A DNA stretch of 51,832 nucleotides from Tranzscheliella williamsii (taxonomy: Eukaryota; Basidiomycota; Ustilaginomycetes; Ustilaginales; Ustilaginaceae): positions 1 through 51,832 of the forward strand of contig JALBYF010000097.1 of assembly GCA_023212725.1 (NCBI GenBank). The letters are read 5' to 3'. A program made the translations under genes and the position numbers. Under the pieces are notes generated by a model that saw only the letters and a program-made list of their open reading frames with translations, was not told where the DNA came from and did no database searches. Of the stretch, positions 22,725 through 34,500 are shown piece by piece. The first letter of the stretch is position 1, and every line of letters begins with the position of its first letter.

Positions 22725-25220
22725 ATGTCGTCCGGCCTCACACAAACTGCGGGGCCTCAACAAACCTCGGAAGAAGCCTCATTAGAAGGTGGTACCCCTC
22801 CCAAAGAACCGGGTGAACAGAAGACTAGCCACAGTCAAGAGCATCAAGAACCTCCTTCTCAAAGTTCCCCCGCTGCCACTGCCACTGCCGTTAGCGCTGC
22901 CCCTGCTTTTGCTTCCCCTACCGCCACCACCGCGCCCGCCGCTACTGCGTCACAAGCGAAGCCGAACGGCGTAGCTGCTCCTGCTGCCGCTGCCACTTCC
23001 AAGGCGAATGCCATCTTGGCCAAGTGTGAACCCAAGCCGCTTATGGCAACACCCTATTCCGACCGCATCCAGGCAGCTATGCGCGACGGCAGCGTGCGCG
23101 TCCCCAGCGAAGAACGAGAGATCAGAGCGCGCGATATGATGGTCTTCTCGGACAGCGAAACCGAATCCAACCTATCTCGACCTCCCTCTCCCGACCGTGA
23201 CAGATACCCCAAGCATCGCCTCAGCGGTCTGCAGAGCAAGGACCAGAACATTGTCAAGCACGGTAGCCAGATGGAAGAGCCCGAAGGCCTCACCGCTCGT
23301 CTCGAGCTGACGCGTGAGAACAGCCCCTACGACATTCGAGCCCATTTCACAACCCCCTCTGCGCCTCAGATGGTCGGCTTCTTTGACTCTAGCGCCAACA
23401 GCACCGGCGCTTCTTCTGTCGCCTCTTCTCGCCGGCCTTCTGCTGTGAATGCAGCTCTCCCGACCGCTTCCGACGAGAAGCTGCGCGATTCGCGTCCCAG
23501 CTCCCCTCCCCCTCGCGCCATGTCTCCCTCCAAAGCCCCGGCCTCCACCAAGGTGAGCCACAATACCCTCAATGGCACCACTGGCGCCACCTTTGCCAAC
23601 GCTGTCAACCGCCCGCCCGAGCGACCTTCGCCGGCATCCGAACATTCCCGCCTTGGTTCCACCGGTCTTGAAAAGGAAAAGGAGAAAACCAAGGAGAAGG
23701 AGAGTAAGGGCATGTTCCGCAGAATGCTCTCTGGCGCCACTGGTCATCTGGATAAGGACAAGGACAAAGACAAGGACAAGTCTACCGATGCCCATAGCCC
23801 CAGTAGGGAGCGCCCTTCCCCTCGCCATACCGCCTGTCCGCAAGGCAGCGGCCACATCTCTCCTCTCCGCTCTCCTGCGCTCAGTCGCGCCTCCACACCG
23901 CCTACCAGCCCGCGCAATGAGTTGGAAGAGCCCGGTCTGGCCGCATCCTACCAGGCCATGAATCTGCAGAGTCCGCCCACCAGCCAGCCTCCGAGCCGCA
24001 ACGTGTCTATCAACCGCAAAGATACCGCCAAAGGTGACGCTGCCAAGGGTGACGCTGGGAAAGGTGAGGGCGCTACTGAGGGCAGCCGACTCACCGTGGC
24101 CGCTCTGCGCGACTGGGACGCCAAGGGCAAGCCGGAAAAGTCGAGCAAAAAGTCGGACAAGGGCAAGGACGGCGATGCCAAGTCGACTGCAAGCTCAACC
24201 TTGCGCGACATGATCATGGGCAGCGCACCCAAACTCTCCCGACGCGGCTCAGCCGCCAGCCACGGCAAGTCGGACAGCGGCAGCAAGAAGGGCGGCAGCA
24301 CCGTAGGCGGCGAGAATGCAAGCTTGCTCAAGAAGTACGGCGTCTGCGAAAAGGCAGCCATTGGCAAGGGCGCCACGGCCGTCGTCCGGCTTGCGCACAA
24401 GTGGGACCGCTCTACCGAGAAGCTCTACGCCGTCAAGGAGTTCCGAAAGCGTAGAAAAAACGAGACGGAAAAGGAGTACGTCAAGAAGCTCACTTCGGAA
24501 TTCTGCATTTCGTCCACCCTGCATCACACCAACATTGTCGAGACGGTGGATCTGGTGCAGGATGAGAATCGGCACTGGTGCGAGGTGATGGAGTATTGTC
24601 CCGGCGGAGACCTCTACGCTGCCATCAAGCGCGGAGGCATGTCGCAGGCCGAAGTGGAATGCTCTTTCAAGCAGATCCTTCATGGTATCGCGTATCTGCA
24701 TTCCATGGGCGTTGCTCACCGAGACATCAAGCCCGAGAATCTGCTTCTGGACGGCCACGGCCACATTAAGATCACCGATTTCGGCGTCTCGGACGTCTTC
24801 CGCATGTGTTGGGAGAAGTCGACCCACTACAGCAAGGGCCTCTGTGGATCCGAGCCCTACATCGCTCCCGAGCAGTTTGAAAAGAAGGAGTATGATGCGC
24901 GTCTGGTCGATGTCTGGGCAGCGGCGGTGGTCTTCTACTGCATGCAGTTCCAGGAACTTCCGTGGAGGGTAGCCAAGATGTCGGACCCGACGTTCAAGGA
25001 CTACGTGCAGTCGTACCTTTCGAATCCGGCGCCCTCGCCTCTGTCCAATCTGAGCCCTAGAGACTGTCGACCTTTGCTCAAGAAGATGCTCTGTCCGGAT
25101 CCCAAGGGTCGATGGACGATGGACGATGTGCTTAAGGACCCGTGGCTCACTTCCGTACCCATCTGCGAAGAGGGCAAACAGAACGATCATACCCACTCAG
25201 CTACGCCCAGCGCTAACTGA
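22725..25220 (+). CDS. Serine/threonine kinase, Sat4/Hal4 family
   Basis: A single exon encodes 831 aa. The kinase domain is at about residues 536-812. It has the glycine loop [12 protein letters not shown] (about 545), AVK lysine (about 569), [11 protein letters not shown] (about 665), DFG (about 685) and a [12 protein letters not shown] activation segment. SEPYIAPE and the cysteine in [10 protein letters not shown] are characteristic of the fungal-specific Sat4/Hal4/Hrk1/Npr1 kinases. In yeast these regulate plasma-membrane transporters such as Trk1 or Pma1. The N-terminal 530 residues are disordered, Ser/Pro/Lys-rich and include a (Lys-Asp)n run ([10 protein letters not shown]). Whether this is Sat4, Hrk1 or another member cannot be settled here. 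ATG 22725 starts the frame. Confidence 0.9.
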   Translation: MSSGLTQTAGPQQTSEEASLEGGTPPKEPGEQKTSHSQEHQEPPSQSSPAATATAVSAAPAFASPTATTAPAATASQAKPNGVAAPAAAATSKANAILAKCEPKPLMATPYSDRIQAAMRDGSVRVPSEEREIRARDMMVFSDSETESNLSRPPSPDRDRYPKHRLSGLQSKDQNIVKHGSQMEEPEGLTARLELTRENSPYDIRAHFTTPSAPQMVGFFDSSANSTGASSVASSRRPSAVNAALPTASDEKLRDSRPSSPPPRAMSPSKAPASTKVSHNTLNGTTGATFANAVNRPPERPSPASEHSRLGSTGLEKEKEKTKEKESKGMFRRMLSGATGHLDKDKDKDKDKSTDAHSPSRERPSPRHTACPQGSGHISPLRSPALSRASTPPTSPRNELEEPGLAASYQAMNLQSPPTSQPPSRNVSINRKDTAKGDAAKGDAGKGEGATEGSRLTVAALRDWDAKGKPEKSSKKSDKGKDGDAKSTASSTLRDMIMGSAPKLSRRGSAASHGKSDSGSKKGGSTVGGENASLLKKYGVCEKAAIGKGATAVVRLAHKWDRSTEKLYAVKEFRKRRKNETEKEYVKKLTSEFCISSTLHHTNIVETVDLVQDENRHWCEVMEYCPGGDLYAAIKRGGMSQAEVECSFKQILHGIAYLHSMGVAHRDIKPENLLLDGHGHIKITDFGVSDVFRMCWEKSTHYSKGLCGSEPYIAPEQFEKKEYDARLVDVWAAAVVFYCMQFQELPWRVAKMSDPTFKDYVQSYLSNPAPSPLSNLSPRDCRPLLKKMLCPDPKGRWTMDDVLKDPWLTSVPICEEGKQNDHTHSATPSAN

Positions 25221-25586
25221 TCTTGGCGAACAGCTGAGCCATATCGTTGTCTGTCTGCTTCTCTCTTACCCCATCCGAGCTGGTGTCGATGCAGCGTTCC
25301 ATTGCCGCGTCGGCTCACATTTCGCTCTTGCGCGGACGTCTGTCTCGCTTCGTATACATACTATTGCCCATTTGGCTTGATCGACGCATGCATGCATACA
25401 CGGCCCGACTTTGTTTCCCTGTGTCCCCGTCCTCGCACGTATATCCAGCGTTCCTTGTTCTGCCCACAGGGCGCGCACGCATCTCAGGCAATACCAACGT
25501 GACTTGCCGCATGGACTTGCGCACTTTATCACGGCGCAAACTGAGAATAAAAGCGGGTGGGCGTAGGTGAGGTGCGGGTGGGGAGT
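25221..25586. other. Convergent 3' flanks of kinase and dehydrogenase genes
   Basis: This is the intergenic space between two converging stop codons. Several short frames are present but none is credible. Nothing further was seen. Confidence 0.5.
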
Positions 25587-26569
25587 CTATCGGGTGGAAG
25601 GGACGGCGGTGACGAAGCCGCCGTCGACGGCGATGGTCTGGCCGGTGATGAACTGGTTGGAGGCGAGGAGGAGGATGAGGGCTGCGAATTCGGCTTCGGT
25701 GCCGACTCTGCCAGCGGGGTTGGCGTGGCCTGTGACGAGGGCGGGGTCGGTTTTGCCGTTGGTGGATCGGCCTGGAGCGGTCATTTCGGAGGGGAAGAGG
25801 CCGGGCGCGATGGCGTTGACGCGGATGGGGAGGTTGGAGCGGAAGCGGAGTTCGTGTGCGAGCATGTGCGAGATATGGTCCGCTGCGGCCTTGGACGCGT
25901 TGTAGGCGTAGTGGAACTGGCTGAGTTTGACCATGCCGGAGATGGAGGTGATGTTGACCACCGCCGCCGTCCAGGGTGCCGCCTTGGGGGGGCGCGTGCT
26001 GCCGGCGGCGAGCAGGGGGAGGAAGGTCATCGTGCTGAAGAAGACCGCGGCGGTGTTGATGCGAAAGACCGAGTCCCAGCTGGCAAAGTCCTCGTTGGCG
26101 AGGTGCGCGGCGGCGAGCTCGTCGGCGCTCAGCGTGCCCACCTGCTCCTCCGTAAACTTGGTCACCGGCCCCTCGACCCCGGCGTTGTTGACCAGCACGT
26201 GCAGCCGCCCATCGCGTGCCTTGACCTCGGCCGCCACCCGTGCAAGCTCCTCCTTCGACCCCACATCACCCTGGATCCTAACCCGCCACAACCGTCACAA
26301 GCGCAATCAACGTCAGCACATCGAAGCAACCCACACTCGCCACCGCAGCGCGTACGGAACACTTACCCTATCAGCTCGCCCGACCCCACCTGCCCCGAGT
26401 ACGCCGCCACCGCGTCGTCCAGCCGCTCCTTGCGTCGGCCTGTAATGTACACCTTGGCGCCATTCGACGCCAGCGCCAGCGCCGCCGTCAGCCCCAGCCC
26501 CGTCCCACCCCCCGTGACCAGCGCAACCACGCCGGTCAGGTCGAAAATCTGCTGTGCGTTGAGCGACAT
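25587..26569 (-). CDS. Short-chain dehydrogenase/reductase (classical SDR)
   Basis: Two exons on the minus strand, 26569-26367 and 26277-25587, encode 297 aa. The 89-nt intron (GTAAGT donor, GTTAG acceptor) joins ELIG to IQGDVGSK in frame. The Rossmann motif TGGGTGLG is at 19-26, NNAG at 98-101, the structural Asn at 142, catalytic Ser in SISG (about 181), and YNASK (Y193, K197). The C-terminal QTIAVDGGF is typical of fabG-like SDRs. TGRRKER after the second beta strand suggests NADP(H) preference (inference). The substrate cannot be deduced. It shares a divergent promoter with the MetE-like gene. Confidence 0.93.
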
Positions 26570-27314
26570 GGCTGGCTACCGACGGCGACAAATACCTGAG
26601 CAGAGCAAGAAAAACAATGGGCAGAAAGCGGTGGAAGAAAGACAAGAGGGGACGTGGACGCACATCCTTCCAAAAGAACGAGATCGACAGTACGAGATCA
26701 CCGAACCAACCAGCCCCTCCCCGCAAGGAAGGCGAGGACAAGACCAGGCTGAGCGAGTGCCGCTGTGGGGAGAATGGAAGCAGCGCTCGGCATTCTTCGC
26801 GCCGGCAATCTCTGCCTCTCCATCTCCCGATGGTGTGATGAGAAGCCCGATATCGAATTCGTCCCGATGCCAACCTATGCCCGCCAAGGGATATGTCGTG
26901 CGACAAGGCGTGCAGTTGCCTTGATATCCGGCGTCGAAGCGCTGCCTCTCTACTGTTCATGGTAGTCGCGCCACCGTACCTCAACCACTCGGCGTTGAAC
27001 GAGCGCACAGCGTTCAGCATTGACACCGCAGCTCTCGGCTTACGCTGACACTTGTGCGCCGGCACGTTGCACGTTGACAAACACACGACACCGGCGCCGC
27101 CTCGGCCAGTGCGGGCCGTGCATGCGTGTGCGACTGTTCCTTCCTGGATCCGACCGCCGCCACAAGCCGACATCCCCGCAGGTGGAAGAAACATTTTCTT
27201 CTGGCCGTGGGTGGTCCGCCGCTTGCGCCTGTACTTCCCACTACCTTCCACTGTTTCTCTCCGCGGTCCTTGTCTGCTTCCCCACTCCCATCCCGCGCAA
27301 GTTCTTCGATCAAG
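26570..27314. other. Divergent promoter region of SDR and MetE-like genes
   Basis: This 745-bp region lies between two divergent start codons. The frame of the MetE-like gene is open for 63 codons upstream of its ATG but has no Met there and low similarity to any family, so it is treated as leader. No other gene was seen. Confidence 0.45.
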
Positions 27315-28475
27315 ATGTCTCTCCCTTCAGGCAGTGCTCCGTCTTCGCTGGTGGTGAACCCGCCTTTCCGCCACGCGCACGTCGGGTCGTTCCTGCGGCC
27401 CAAGGCGATCCACGATGCGCGCGCCGCGTTCGCCGCCGGCAGCATCTCGGCCGCCGAGCTGCGGAGCGTCGAGGACCGCGAGATCGCAACGCACGTCCAG
27501 CAGCTGCTCGACAACAATGTGCAGGAGCTCACCGATGGCGAGTTCCGCCGCGAGTACTTCCATCTCGACTTCCTCAAGCACATCGAGGGCATCACCATCT
27601 CCAAGAACACCCTGGAGCAGAAGGATGGCCGCGTGCCACCGACGCTCTCGGTCACCGGCAAGCTGAAGCACAACCACTCGATCGAGGTGGAGAACTTCAA
27701 ATTCCTCCAGAGCGTCGTGCCCAAGGAGCAGCACCACCGCATCAAGATCACCATCCCCTCCCCGACCATGTGCCACTTCCGTGGCGGCAGGAAGGCGATC
27801 AGCACCGAGGCGTATCCCGATCTGCAGCAGTTCTTCGCCGACCTGGCGCAGGTCTACCGCCAGGAGATCGACGCGCTCTACGCCGCCGGCTGCCGGTATA
27901 TCCAGATGGACGACACCAACCTCGCCTACCTGTGCGACCAGACCATGCGCTCCCAGGCTGCCAGCCGTGGCGAGGATCTGGAGCAGCTGCCGCACGACTA
28001 CGCGGCGCTGATCAACGCGAGCTTGGCCAGCAAGCCCGAGGACATGGTGGCGGCGATCCATCTGTGCAAGGGCAACTTCCGCTCGCAGTTCTTCGCCCAG
28101 GGCTCCGAGCAGGGCTACAACCCGATCGCCGAGGTTCTCTTCCAGAAGCTCAACCTGAACGCCTTCTTCCTCGAGTGGGAGAACGAGCGGTCCGGCAAGG
28201 ACTTTTCCGCGCTCCGCCACCTGCCCGCCACCAAGACCGTCGTTCTTGGCCTCGTCTCGAGCAAGTTTGCCGAGATGGAGTCGGTCGACTCGCTCACCGC
28301 CAAGATCCGCCAGGCCGCCGAGTACGTCCCCAACGGCACCGCCCAGCTCGCTATCTCCCCGCAGTGCGGCTTCTCCTCCACCGTCCACGGCAACGAAATC
28401 ACCCCCGAAACCCAGTTCAAGAAACTCGCCCTCTGCCGCGACGTCGCTGCTGCCATCTGGCCCGCCGACCCCTAA
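27315..28475 (+). CDS. Cobalamin-independent methionine synthase C-terminal-domain-like protein (YxjG/YxjH type)
   Basis: A single exon encodes 386 aa, the size of the stand-alone MetE C-terminal barrel rather than the ~760-aa methionine synthase. The fold's landmarks are HAHVGSFLRP near the start, QMDDTNLAYLCD, HLCKGNFRS (H249, C251) and SPQCGFSSTVHGNE (C351). These histidine and cysteines match the zinc site that activates the thiol substrate in MetE. Related stand-alone proteins in bacteria and fungi are annotated as methyltransferases, but the methyl donor and acceptor are generally not established, so I give no specific reaction. The start was chosen at the first ATG of the conserved frame, in an AAGATGT context. 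Confidence 0.85.
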   Translation: MSLPSGSAPSSLVVNPPFRHAHVGSFLRPKAIHDARAAFAAGSISAAELRSVEDREIATHVQQLLDNNVQELTDGEFRREYFHLDFLKHIEGITISKNTLEQKDGRVPPTLSVTGKLKHNHSIEVENFKFLQSVVPKEQHHRIKITIPSPTMCHFRGGRKAISTEAYPDLQQFFADLAQVYRQEIDALYAAGCRYIQMDDTNLAYLCDQTMRSQAASRGEDLEQLPHDYAALINASLASKPEDMVAAIHLCKGNFRSQFFAQGSEQGYNPIAEVLFQKLNLNAFFLEWENERSGKDFSALRHLPATKTVVLGLVSSKFAEMESVDSLTAKIRQAAEYVPNGTAQLAISPQCGFSSTVHGNEITPETQFKKLALCRDVAAAIWPADP

Positions 28476-28639
28476 CCCTTTCCTCTGCACTGCATCGCAA
28501 TGTACTGTAACTGCAACTGCCCGCTACACAATCGAAGCTTGTCCCCGGGAATGCGCGCTGTTTCCGCGTGGTGATGATACGGGGTAATATGCTACAGGTG
28601 GGTGGGGTATGCTACAAGCGTGGGTGGGGGGGATTTGAG

Positions 28640-30409
28640 TTAGGCGCCGCCGCGGAGGGCGCGCTCGACGGCGGTTCGGGCGTGGTGGAGCTGGAGCTCG
28701 AGGTCGTGAAGCTGGCGCGCGGCGCGGTCGCGCATCTCGGCGGCGGCTGCCTCGGCCTGTGTCTCGAGCCATGCGCCCAGCGGCTGTGCGCGCGCGCGCT
28801 CGTCGAGCTCCAGCGTCGCCAGTGCCGGCAGCGCCCCCGCGACACCCCCCTCCAGCACCCACTCTGCGTCCACCGCCGCATCCCCCCCGCCCACCTCGTG
28901 CTCCACCACCGTCGCCTCCCCCGCTTCTTCCACCTCCTCCTCCTCCACCTCCGGCTCCGGCTCCGGCTCGGGCTCTGGCGGGGCCGGTTTCGCCTCGTTG
29001 AGCTTGTTGCTTTTCGAGCGTGATCGCTTCGGGGTGGCGGGGAGGATTGGGTCGGTGGCGGGCGCGGTGTCGCTCGGGCCGGACGTGGGAAACGGGATGG
29101 GGTCCGAGAGGATCTGCTCGCGCCGCTCCAGGTCTTCCGGATCTGGCCGCCGCGGGATCCGGTCCACGTCGTCATCCGCTGACAGCAGCCCGATGGCGCG
29201 TGTCGCTCGCCGGCTCGCCGCCCGCTTCGGCCGCGCACCCGCCCTGCTCCCCTGCCCCAGCTGCGCTTCCGCTTCCGCTTCCCCTGCCGCCTCCGCTTCC
29301 ATCTCCGCCGCAGCCACTGCCTCACCCGCCACAGCATCCCTCCCTGCTGGCTCCGCGGCTGCGCTCTTCTTGACCGACACACTGCGCGTCTTTCGCGCCG
29401 TTTTCTTGACAGCGATCTCCTCCGCTGCCTGCAGCTCCTCTTCCCGCTCCGCCGCGGGTGCGACGCCCCTTGTCTCTTTCCCTGGCGTAACCGCCGGGTC
29501 CTTGTCCTTGTCTTCATCGTCGTCGTTGTCATTGCCGCTGTCGTTGTTGTTTTCAACAGCCGGCGGCGCTTCGTCCTCGTCTGGTCCGGTGGCTTTGCGC
29601 GTGTTCCGCCCCTTGCTAACTTTTGTGGATGGCTTGCGCATGGCTGCCGACACTGCCCGTGCGCCCCTCTTGGGCATCTTCAGCTCCTCGGCCGCCTCTT
29701 CCTCGCCCGCGTCCGCCGCCGATATCGGCTCCGGCTCCCGCTCGACCGCCAGCGCGCAGTTGAAAAAAGGGCAGTCCGGCTCCCGTTTTTGATGCTCGTG
29801 GGTGGGGTCGTCGCCCTTTTCCCAACCACCTAGGCTCTTGTTACAGTAGATGCACGTAGCGCTGTCTTCCTCCTCGTCCGTCGGCGTAAAATAGAAGCCA
29901 GCTTCCGCCAGCTTTTTGCTAGTGGGCTTCCAGCCCTTCTTGCCATCATACGGCCAATGGCTGCCGAACGTCTCCCTTCTCGCGTCGACCATGGGTTTGC
30001 TTGTGGGGAGCAGATCCTCCCTCTTCCATATCCACCCTCCGCCATCCGGAGCCTGAACCCGCTGCTGGTCGCTCCAAAAGAGCCTGCACCAGCCGTTGCC
30101 GGGCAGCGCCTCTTCCAGCCGTGCCAGAGGGTCGTCCCCCGCACGCCATCCAGAGACGACCGCATGAACATACAGAAAGTGGGCAACGCCATCGGTCGCA
30201 TCGTCGGTGGGCTGATAGTAGAATCCGTGCTTGGCGAGGACGGCAGGCGTGGGGATGCCCGAAGTTTTGGCGCTCCTACCCGTCGTCGGATGTGGCCATT
30301 GCATGTGCTGTGCTGATGCCTTGCTAGACTGCTTCCTCTTTGATGAGCCAGACGCCGGCGCGGACGACGACGCTGTAAACGATGCGAGCCGATTCTCCTC
30401 CGAATACAT
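28640..30409 (-). CDS. BIR1: Bir1/survivin-type inhibitor-of-apoptosis repeat protein
   Basis: A single exon on the minus strand encodes 589 aa. Two BIR domains lie in the first 216 residues. The second (about 142-216) has all four zinc ligands: C186, C189, H206 and C213, with GWEKGDDPTHEH. The first (about 7-112) keeps the fold signature (RLASF, WPHP, GFYYQP, SGWRAGDDP), but the ligand positions read H77, Y80, L98 and N105, so it probably binds no zinc. The remainder is an acidic/basic low-complexity region ending in a predicted amphipathic helix. Fungal Bir1/Pbh1 is a subunit of the chromosomal passenger complex with Aurora and INCENP (family knowledge). It is divergent from Wapl, with a shared upstream region. 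Confidence 0.9.
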   Translation of the reverse strand: MYSEENRLASFTASSSAPASGSSKRKQSSKASAQHMQWPHPTTGRSAKTSGIPTPAVLAKHGFYYQPTDDATDGVAHFLYVHAVVSGWRAGDDPLARLEEALPGNGWCRLFWSDQQRVQAPDGGGWIWKREDLLPTSKPMVDARRETFGSHWPYDGKKGWKPTSKKLAEAGFYFTPTDEEEDSATCIYCNKSLGGWEKGDDPTHEHQKREPDCPFFNCALAVEREPEPISAADAGEEEAAEELKMPKRGARAVSAAMRKPSTKVSKGRNTRKATGPDEDEAPPAVENNNDSGNDNDDDEDKDKDPAVTPGKETRGVAPAAEREEELQAAEEIAVKKTARKTRSVSVKKSAAAEPAGRDAVAGEAVAAAEMEAEAAGEAEAEAQLGQGSRAGARPKRAASRRATRAIGLLSADDDVDRIPRRPDPEDLERREQILSDPIPFPTSGPSDTAPATDPILPATPKRSRSKSNKLNEAKPAPPEPEPEPEPEVEEEEVEEAGEATVVEHEVGGGDAAVDAEWVLEGGVAGALPALATLELDERARAQPLGAWLETQAEAAAAEMRDRAARQLHDLELQLHHARTAVERALRGGA

Positions 30410-31567
30410 GCTGGCTAGGTGGGCTAGAGCTGCGTACTTCCCGACGCTGGTGCTCCAGGATGGATAGCTTTGGGTTCAAGTGTGGCGAGCTGGCAACGCA
30501 ACAAGACACGGCCGGCGTAGGAGCGCTCTGGTCCCGCCGTGAGAAGCGATGCTTGGCCGGCGCGTTGGCAGATGGGCGTCTTCACTGCTTGTTGCCAGTG
30601 CAGGGCTGAGTATACACTTGCCTACCCGGTCGTGGTTCAGTGCGGTCCAGGCGGCGACGAGAGGGACACTGCGATGGTGGTGCTGTCAATGGCCAACGCC
30701 GTGCTGCTGAACGGTGTCAGAGACCTCATCATGTCTCTCTGCCAGATCGAAATTGCGTCGCGATCCGCACACCGAAAGACAAAGTAACACACCGCGTCAC
30801 TACCACATCCTCACGATAATGCACAATCAACACTCACAACCGCTAGCTATTTAAAACCCAGCTAGTACCATGCCCTAACCTTGAGCTTCCTATTCATGAT
30901 TCGCAATGGTTCTTATATAATGATACAAATCTAGCTGGCTATGACTACGAACGCGTCTTTCATGCACGTGACTCCACTTCTGCGATTTCACTCTACACCA
31001 GTAACCTCGCACCGGCATGATAAGAACTTATGTACGTACAAACATGCACTCACTCCTACACTCATCCGTGGTCAGGAGTCCTTCGCACGCCGACAAGCTG
31101 TGGCCTGCACGAAAATACTGGGTCCGCTATTCAAGCTTATGATCACGACGTGTGATTGCGAGATTTGGTCTGCATAGCAGTCACAGGTGACGAGCCAAAA
31201 AAGGGTGGTGACTTTAGGCGTGATTACTCTAGGCGTAGCGATGGTTCGAAACGCACATTCGTGCTCCTCTTTGCTGTGATTATTGACCACATCTGGCCCA
31301 CTTACGGCTCAGTTATTGTCACTAGCACGCTTCAGTGGCATCTCAGTACAAGGATCTCAACGAATGTGCCAACAGCGTTATCCTCGCCCGGTAGACCCGA
31401 CACGCGCTGCCGCTTTTTCAAGATCGGAGGTCTCCGATCGCTCTCAGGCGGGATTGTCCTAGTCTCTTGGCGCAGAAGAGGATACGCGCACATCGTCGTG
31501 CGCTGTTGCGACCTTTCTGTAGTGCTATAGAGGAGCAACCGGCCAACGGCAGCGCAAGGGCACGGAG
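30410..31567. promoter_or_regulatory. Shared divergent promoter region of BIR1 and WAPL with MluI cell-cycle box
   Basis: This 1158-bp stretch separates two divergent chromosome-segregation genes. A perfect ACGCGT (MCB, the MBF-type G1/S element) lies at 30951-30956. ACGCG cores occur near 31398 and 31486. AT-rich DNA occupies about 30840-31010. No gene was seen. Regulation by MBF is inference from the motif and the gene functions. Confidence 0.4.
30951..30956. promoter_or_regulatory. MluI cell-cycle box (ACGCGT)
   Basis: This is a palindromic MCB consensus about 540 bp upstream of BIR1 and 610 bp upstream of WAPL. In fungi MBF binds this site to drive G1/S transcription. One 6-bp match can arise by chance, so support is moderate. 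Confidence 0.4.
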
Positions 31568-34500
31568 ATGGACTTCACCCCTGTTCGGCGGAAGCCTTCC
31601 GCAGTTACATACGGCAGGCGTGCCCGTCAGCTGACTGGCTCTTCATCGCCAGCATCTACGGCCAAACTACCGCATCTCCAGATCGGACGCACTACCGAGA
31701 ACCTCTCCGATACCCAAGCTCAGCGGAAAAGGAGCACGAATACCCTGGCCAGCCCAATCGAGCCGCAGCCCCAGCCGGACGCGAACCAAACCAGGCAGTC
31801 ACTTGCCCGCAGAGGAGCAGCCAACACATCCGCGCGCAAAGCATCATCATCCCAAAACCCAGTAATCACATCCCCAGTCACCCCCAAAACTTTGGCGGCA
31901 GGAACACCGTCAGCTTCCGCCAATTCATCAGGTCTCCTTCCGCAATGTCCGCCCCGTCCACCTTCTCCCACCCTTGCGCAGAGCACCTCGTCAGCATCCA
32001 CTCCCGCATTGGCACTGACACCAAGCAGCCGTCCACTCAAAAGGAGCGCCAGCAGCTCTCCCACCAAACCGCGTGCTTCTGTCTCGCCGAGCAAGAGGCT
32101 AGTACCTTCCAAGACTCCTACTCGCCCGGCCAAGGATCTCGGAAGCCTCTTTGATGCCATCCAGCCCTCCTTCCTCGAGCTTCGCAGCCCTTTTGGCCGC
32201 AGTGAGAGCCAGCCAGAGGTTCGCCTACATCACCACGACGACATCGACTCCCAGCCTAGTCTCGAGCCCCTGCCTTTGCCTCTCGAAGCTGCCTCCCCTA
32301 GCCTGGGCGTAGCCGCTTGGGACAATGTGCCGTCGCCGGGAACGCTTACCAGTCCAACCAAGCGAGCCAGACTTACGGAGCGCATGTCCCGGCGCTCGTC
32401 TGCGCTGGGCACTCTCTCACCCAAGTCTGGCGCCTCACCTCTGCGTCCCGCTTCCCTTCGAAGAATCGAAACAGAACCGCTCGTCGTCCTGCATTCAAAA
32501 TCTAACAGCGCTGTCTCGCTTGGTGAAGCGGAGGCAGCCTCGCTGACATGCAACAGCGCAGAGGATGCAACAAGTGTAAAGGCGCTAGATTCATACTCCA
32601 CCGCGGATGGCACCGCTAATCCAGACAGCCAGTCCCAGGATGGCAGCAGCGTTGGCTTTGGCATCCGGCGGCTAGCCGGCATCAAACAGACAGCAGCTGC
32701 CAACGCTAAGCGAACATACGGATTGCAGAGAAGCTTCTTGCTAGACAACGTAAACGACAATTTGGTCGAGCCAGAAGCGGCGTTCAGCGAGGCGGATAAG
32801 ATGCCGTCCATTGGTGCAGCATACCAACCCGGGTCCAACAGCATAGAAGATGAAATCGAAGCGCAGATCCGGGACCAGCCTCCCTCACGCTCCATCGCAT
32901 CTTCTTATATCTCTTCAGCGCCGTTACCTCCTGCGTCTTCGCCTCCCGCCGCGACGGCACCCGCCACGCTACCGCAGCGTGAAAGCTATGCGGACCTTCT
33001 AAAGAGGTGGGGTGAGGGAGCTGATGACATTGAGTGGGATGAGTCGCAGGACCCGTCGCTCAATCTAAAGTCCATCACCTCCCTCCGCTCCACCGGCGAA
33101 TTGAGACGCTTTCGCGACGAGCTCGAGTACGTCTTCTCCGGCCTTGATCCGTCCCAAGCCATGTCTGTCCGCAAGGCTTCTGCTGTCGAGTTCATCCGTA
33201 CCCTATGCGGGAGGCCCGATACGGATACCATCGACGATTCTTCCAATGCTTACGAGTTTGACGATACGCAGGCTTTGGCGCACTCCGCCGAGTTCCTTCG
33301 CAAGCTGAAAGCGGTGGACGAGATCGTCAGGGTCTTTGACCTCTTCCGCTCCGCCGAAGCCGGGGAGGGCATGGACGGCGTCCTCGATGCCTGCCTCGCC
33401 ATCTACATCGCCAAGCTGCTCAAATCTGTGGGTACTGCTGAAGCAGTCGTACGCGAACGCTGGCCTCCCTTGTTCAAATGCCTCAGCCAGATGCTGCACG
33501 CTTCTAACCGCCGCTCCAAGGCCGACCGAAAGGATGGTTTGGCTCTGCTGCGCCTTTACGAGCTCGGCTTGCACAGGTTCGCTTTGCGGAACGAACGACA
33601 CGCCCTCGCTGAGCTTCGCACCATCGCACGCTTCTCGAAGCTCTTTGTGACAGATTCGGCCAGCTGGACGCTCCGCAACATGCTGCTCGGCGCCTGCTGT
33701 AGTCTGATTGCTCTACCGCGGCGTATACTGATGGACACGGTCGTAGACGATTTGTTGCGCGACGAACGTACAGAGCAACATCCGCACGCTGCTCTTATCC
33801 ACACCGTCTTGGGCATCATCAGCAATGAAGGCTCCAACGCCGAGCAGCGTTTGCTGGACTTCTCCAAGGGCCTCGAGCTGGCGCCTCCATCCGCCGTCGA
33901 CGATGTGCCGGACTTGGATGCGGTTGACCTGTGCATCCGCTTCGTGGATAAGAGCATGGAAATCCTCTATCTCGAGCTTGGTCGATCCATTCCGGCTCAG
34001 GACAGCTTCCAGGACAGCATCCTACAGCTGGTCCTGTTTGCCATTCAAGTCGCACCTTTTGACCCTGACCATCTTCCGGTGAGCATATCAGGCGTCGCCG
34101 GGTCTACCGACAGCGACTCGGGAATGTCTACCAGTGGGGCCGCAAAGAGGAGCCTTCCAGATCGGGCTTTGCAAGTGCTGCATGGCTTGTTCAAAGTGCT
34201 GCTCGACTTGAGCCAGGTAGATCCTAACTGGAGTGAGATGCTGGCATCTTCGCAGCTGCTGCACGTAGCGGTGATGCGTTCGTTTCTGCTCAGCCACCGA
34301 TGCGCTGCGGCAATGCGCCATCGCTGGAGCGAAGAGGCTCCCATCGAGCCTGACCACGCAGGGAGAACCGACACAAGGATCAGAAACGCTGAGACATGGG
34401 AAGATGGGGACGATCGGGGCAACGAATCCGCCTCACAGGTGGATGTGGAGCAGGCGGGCGTGCCGACCAGGCTGCTGATGGCGCTGTACGAGGATGTGGA

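Noticed and set aside
22789..22974. A Leu/Pro-rich alternative frame at the start of the kinase gene
   Set aside because: It is an out-of-frame reading of the Ala/Thr/Pro-rich N-terminus of the kinase.
31190..31260. A tRNA-like B box (ggttcgaaac) near 31242
   Set aside because: No A box or cloverleaf arms could be found at the right spacing.
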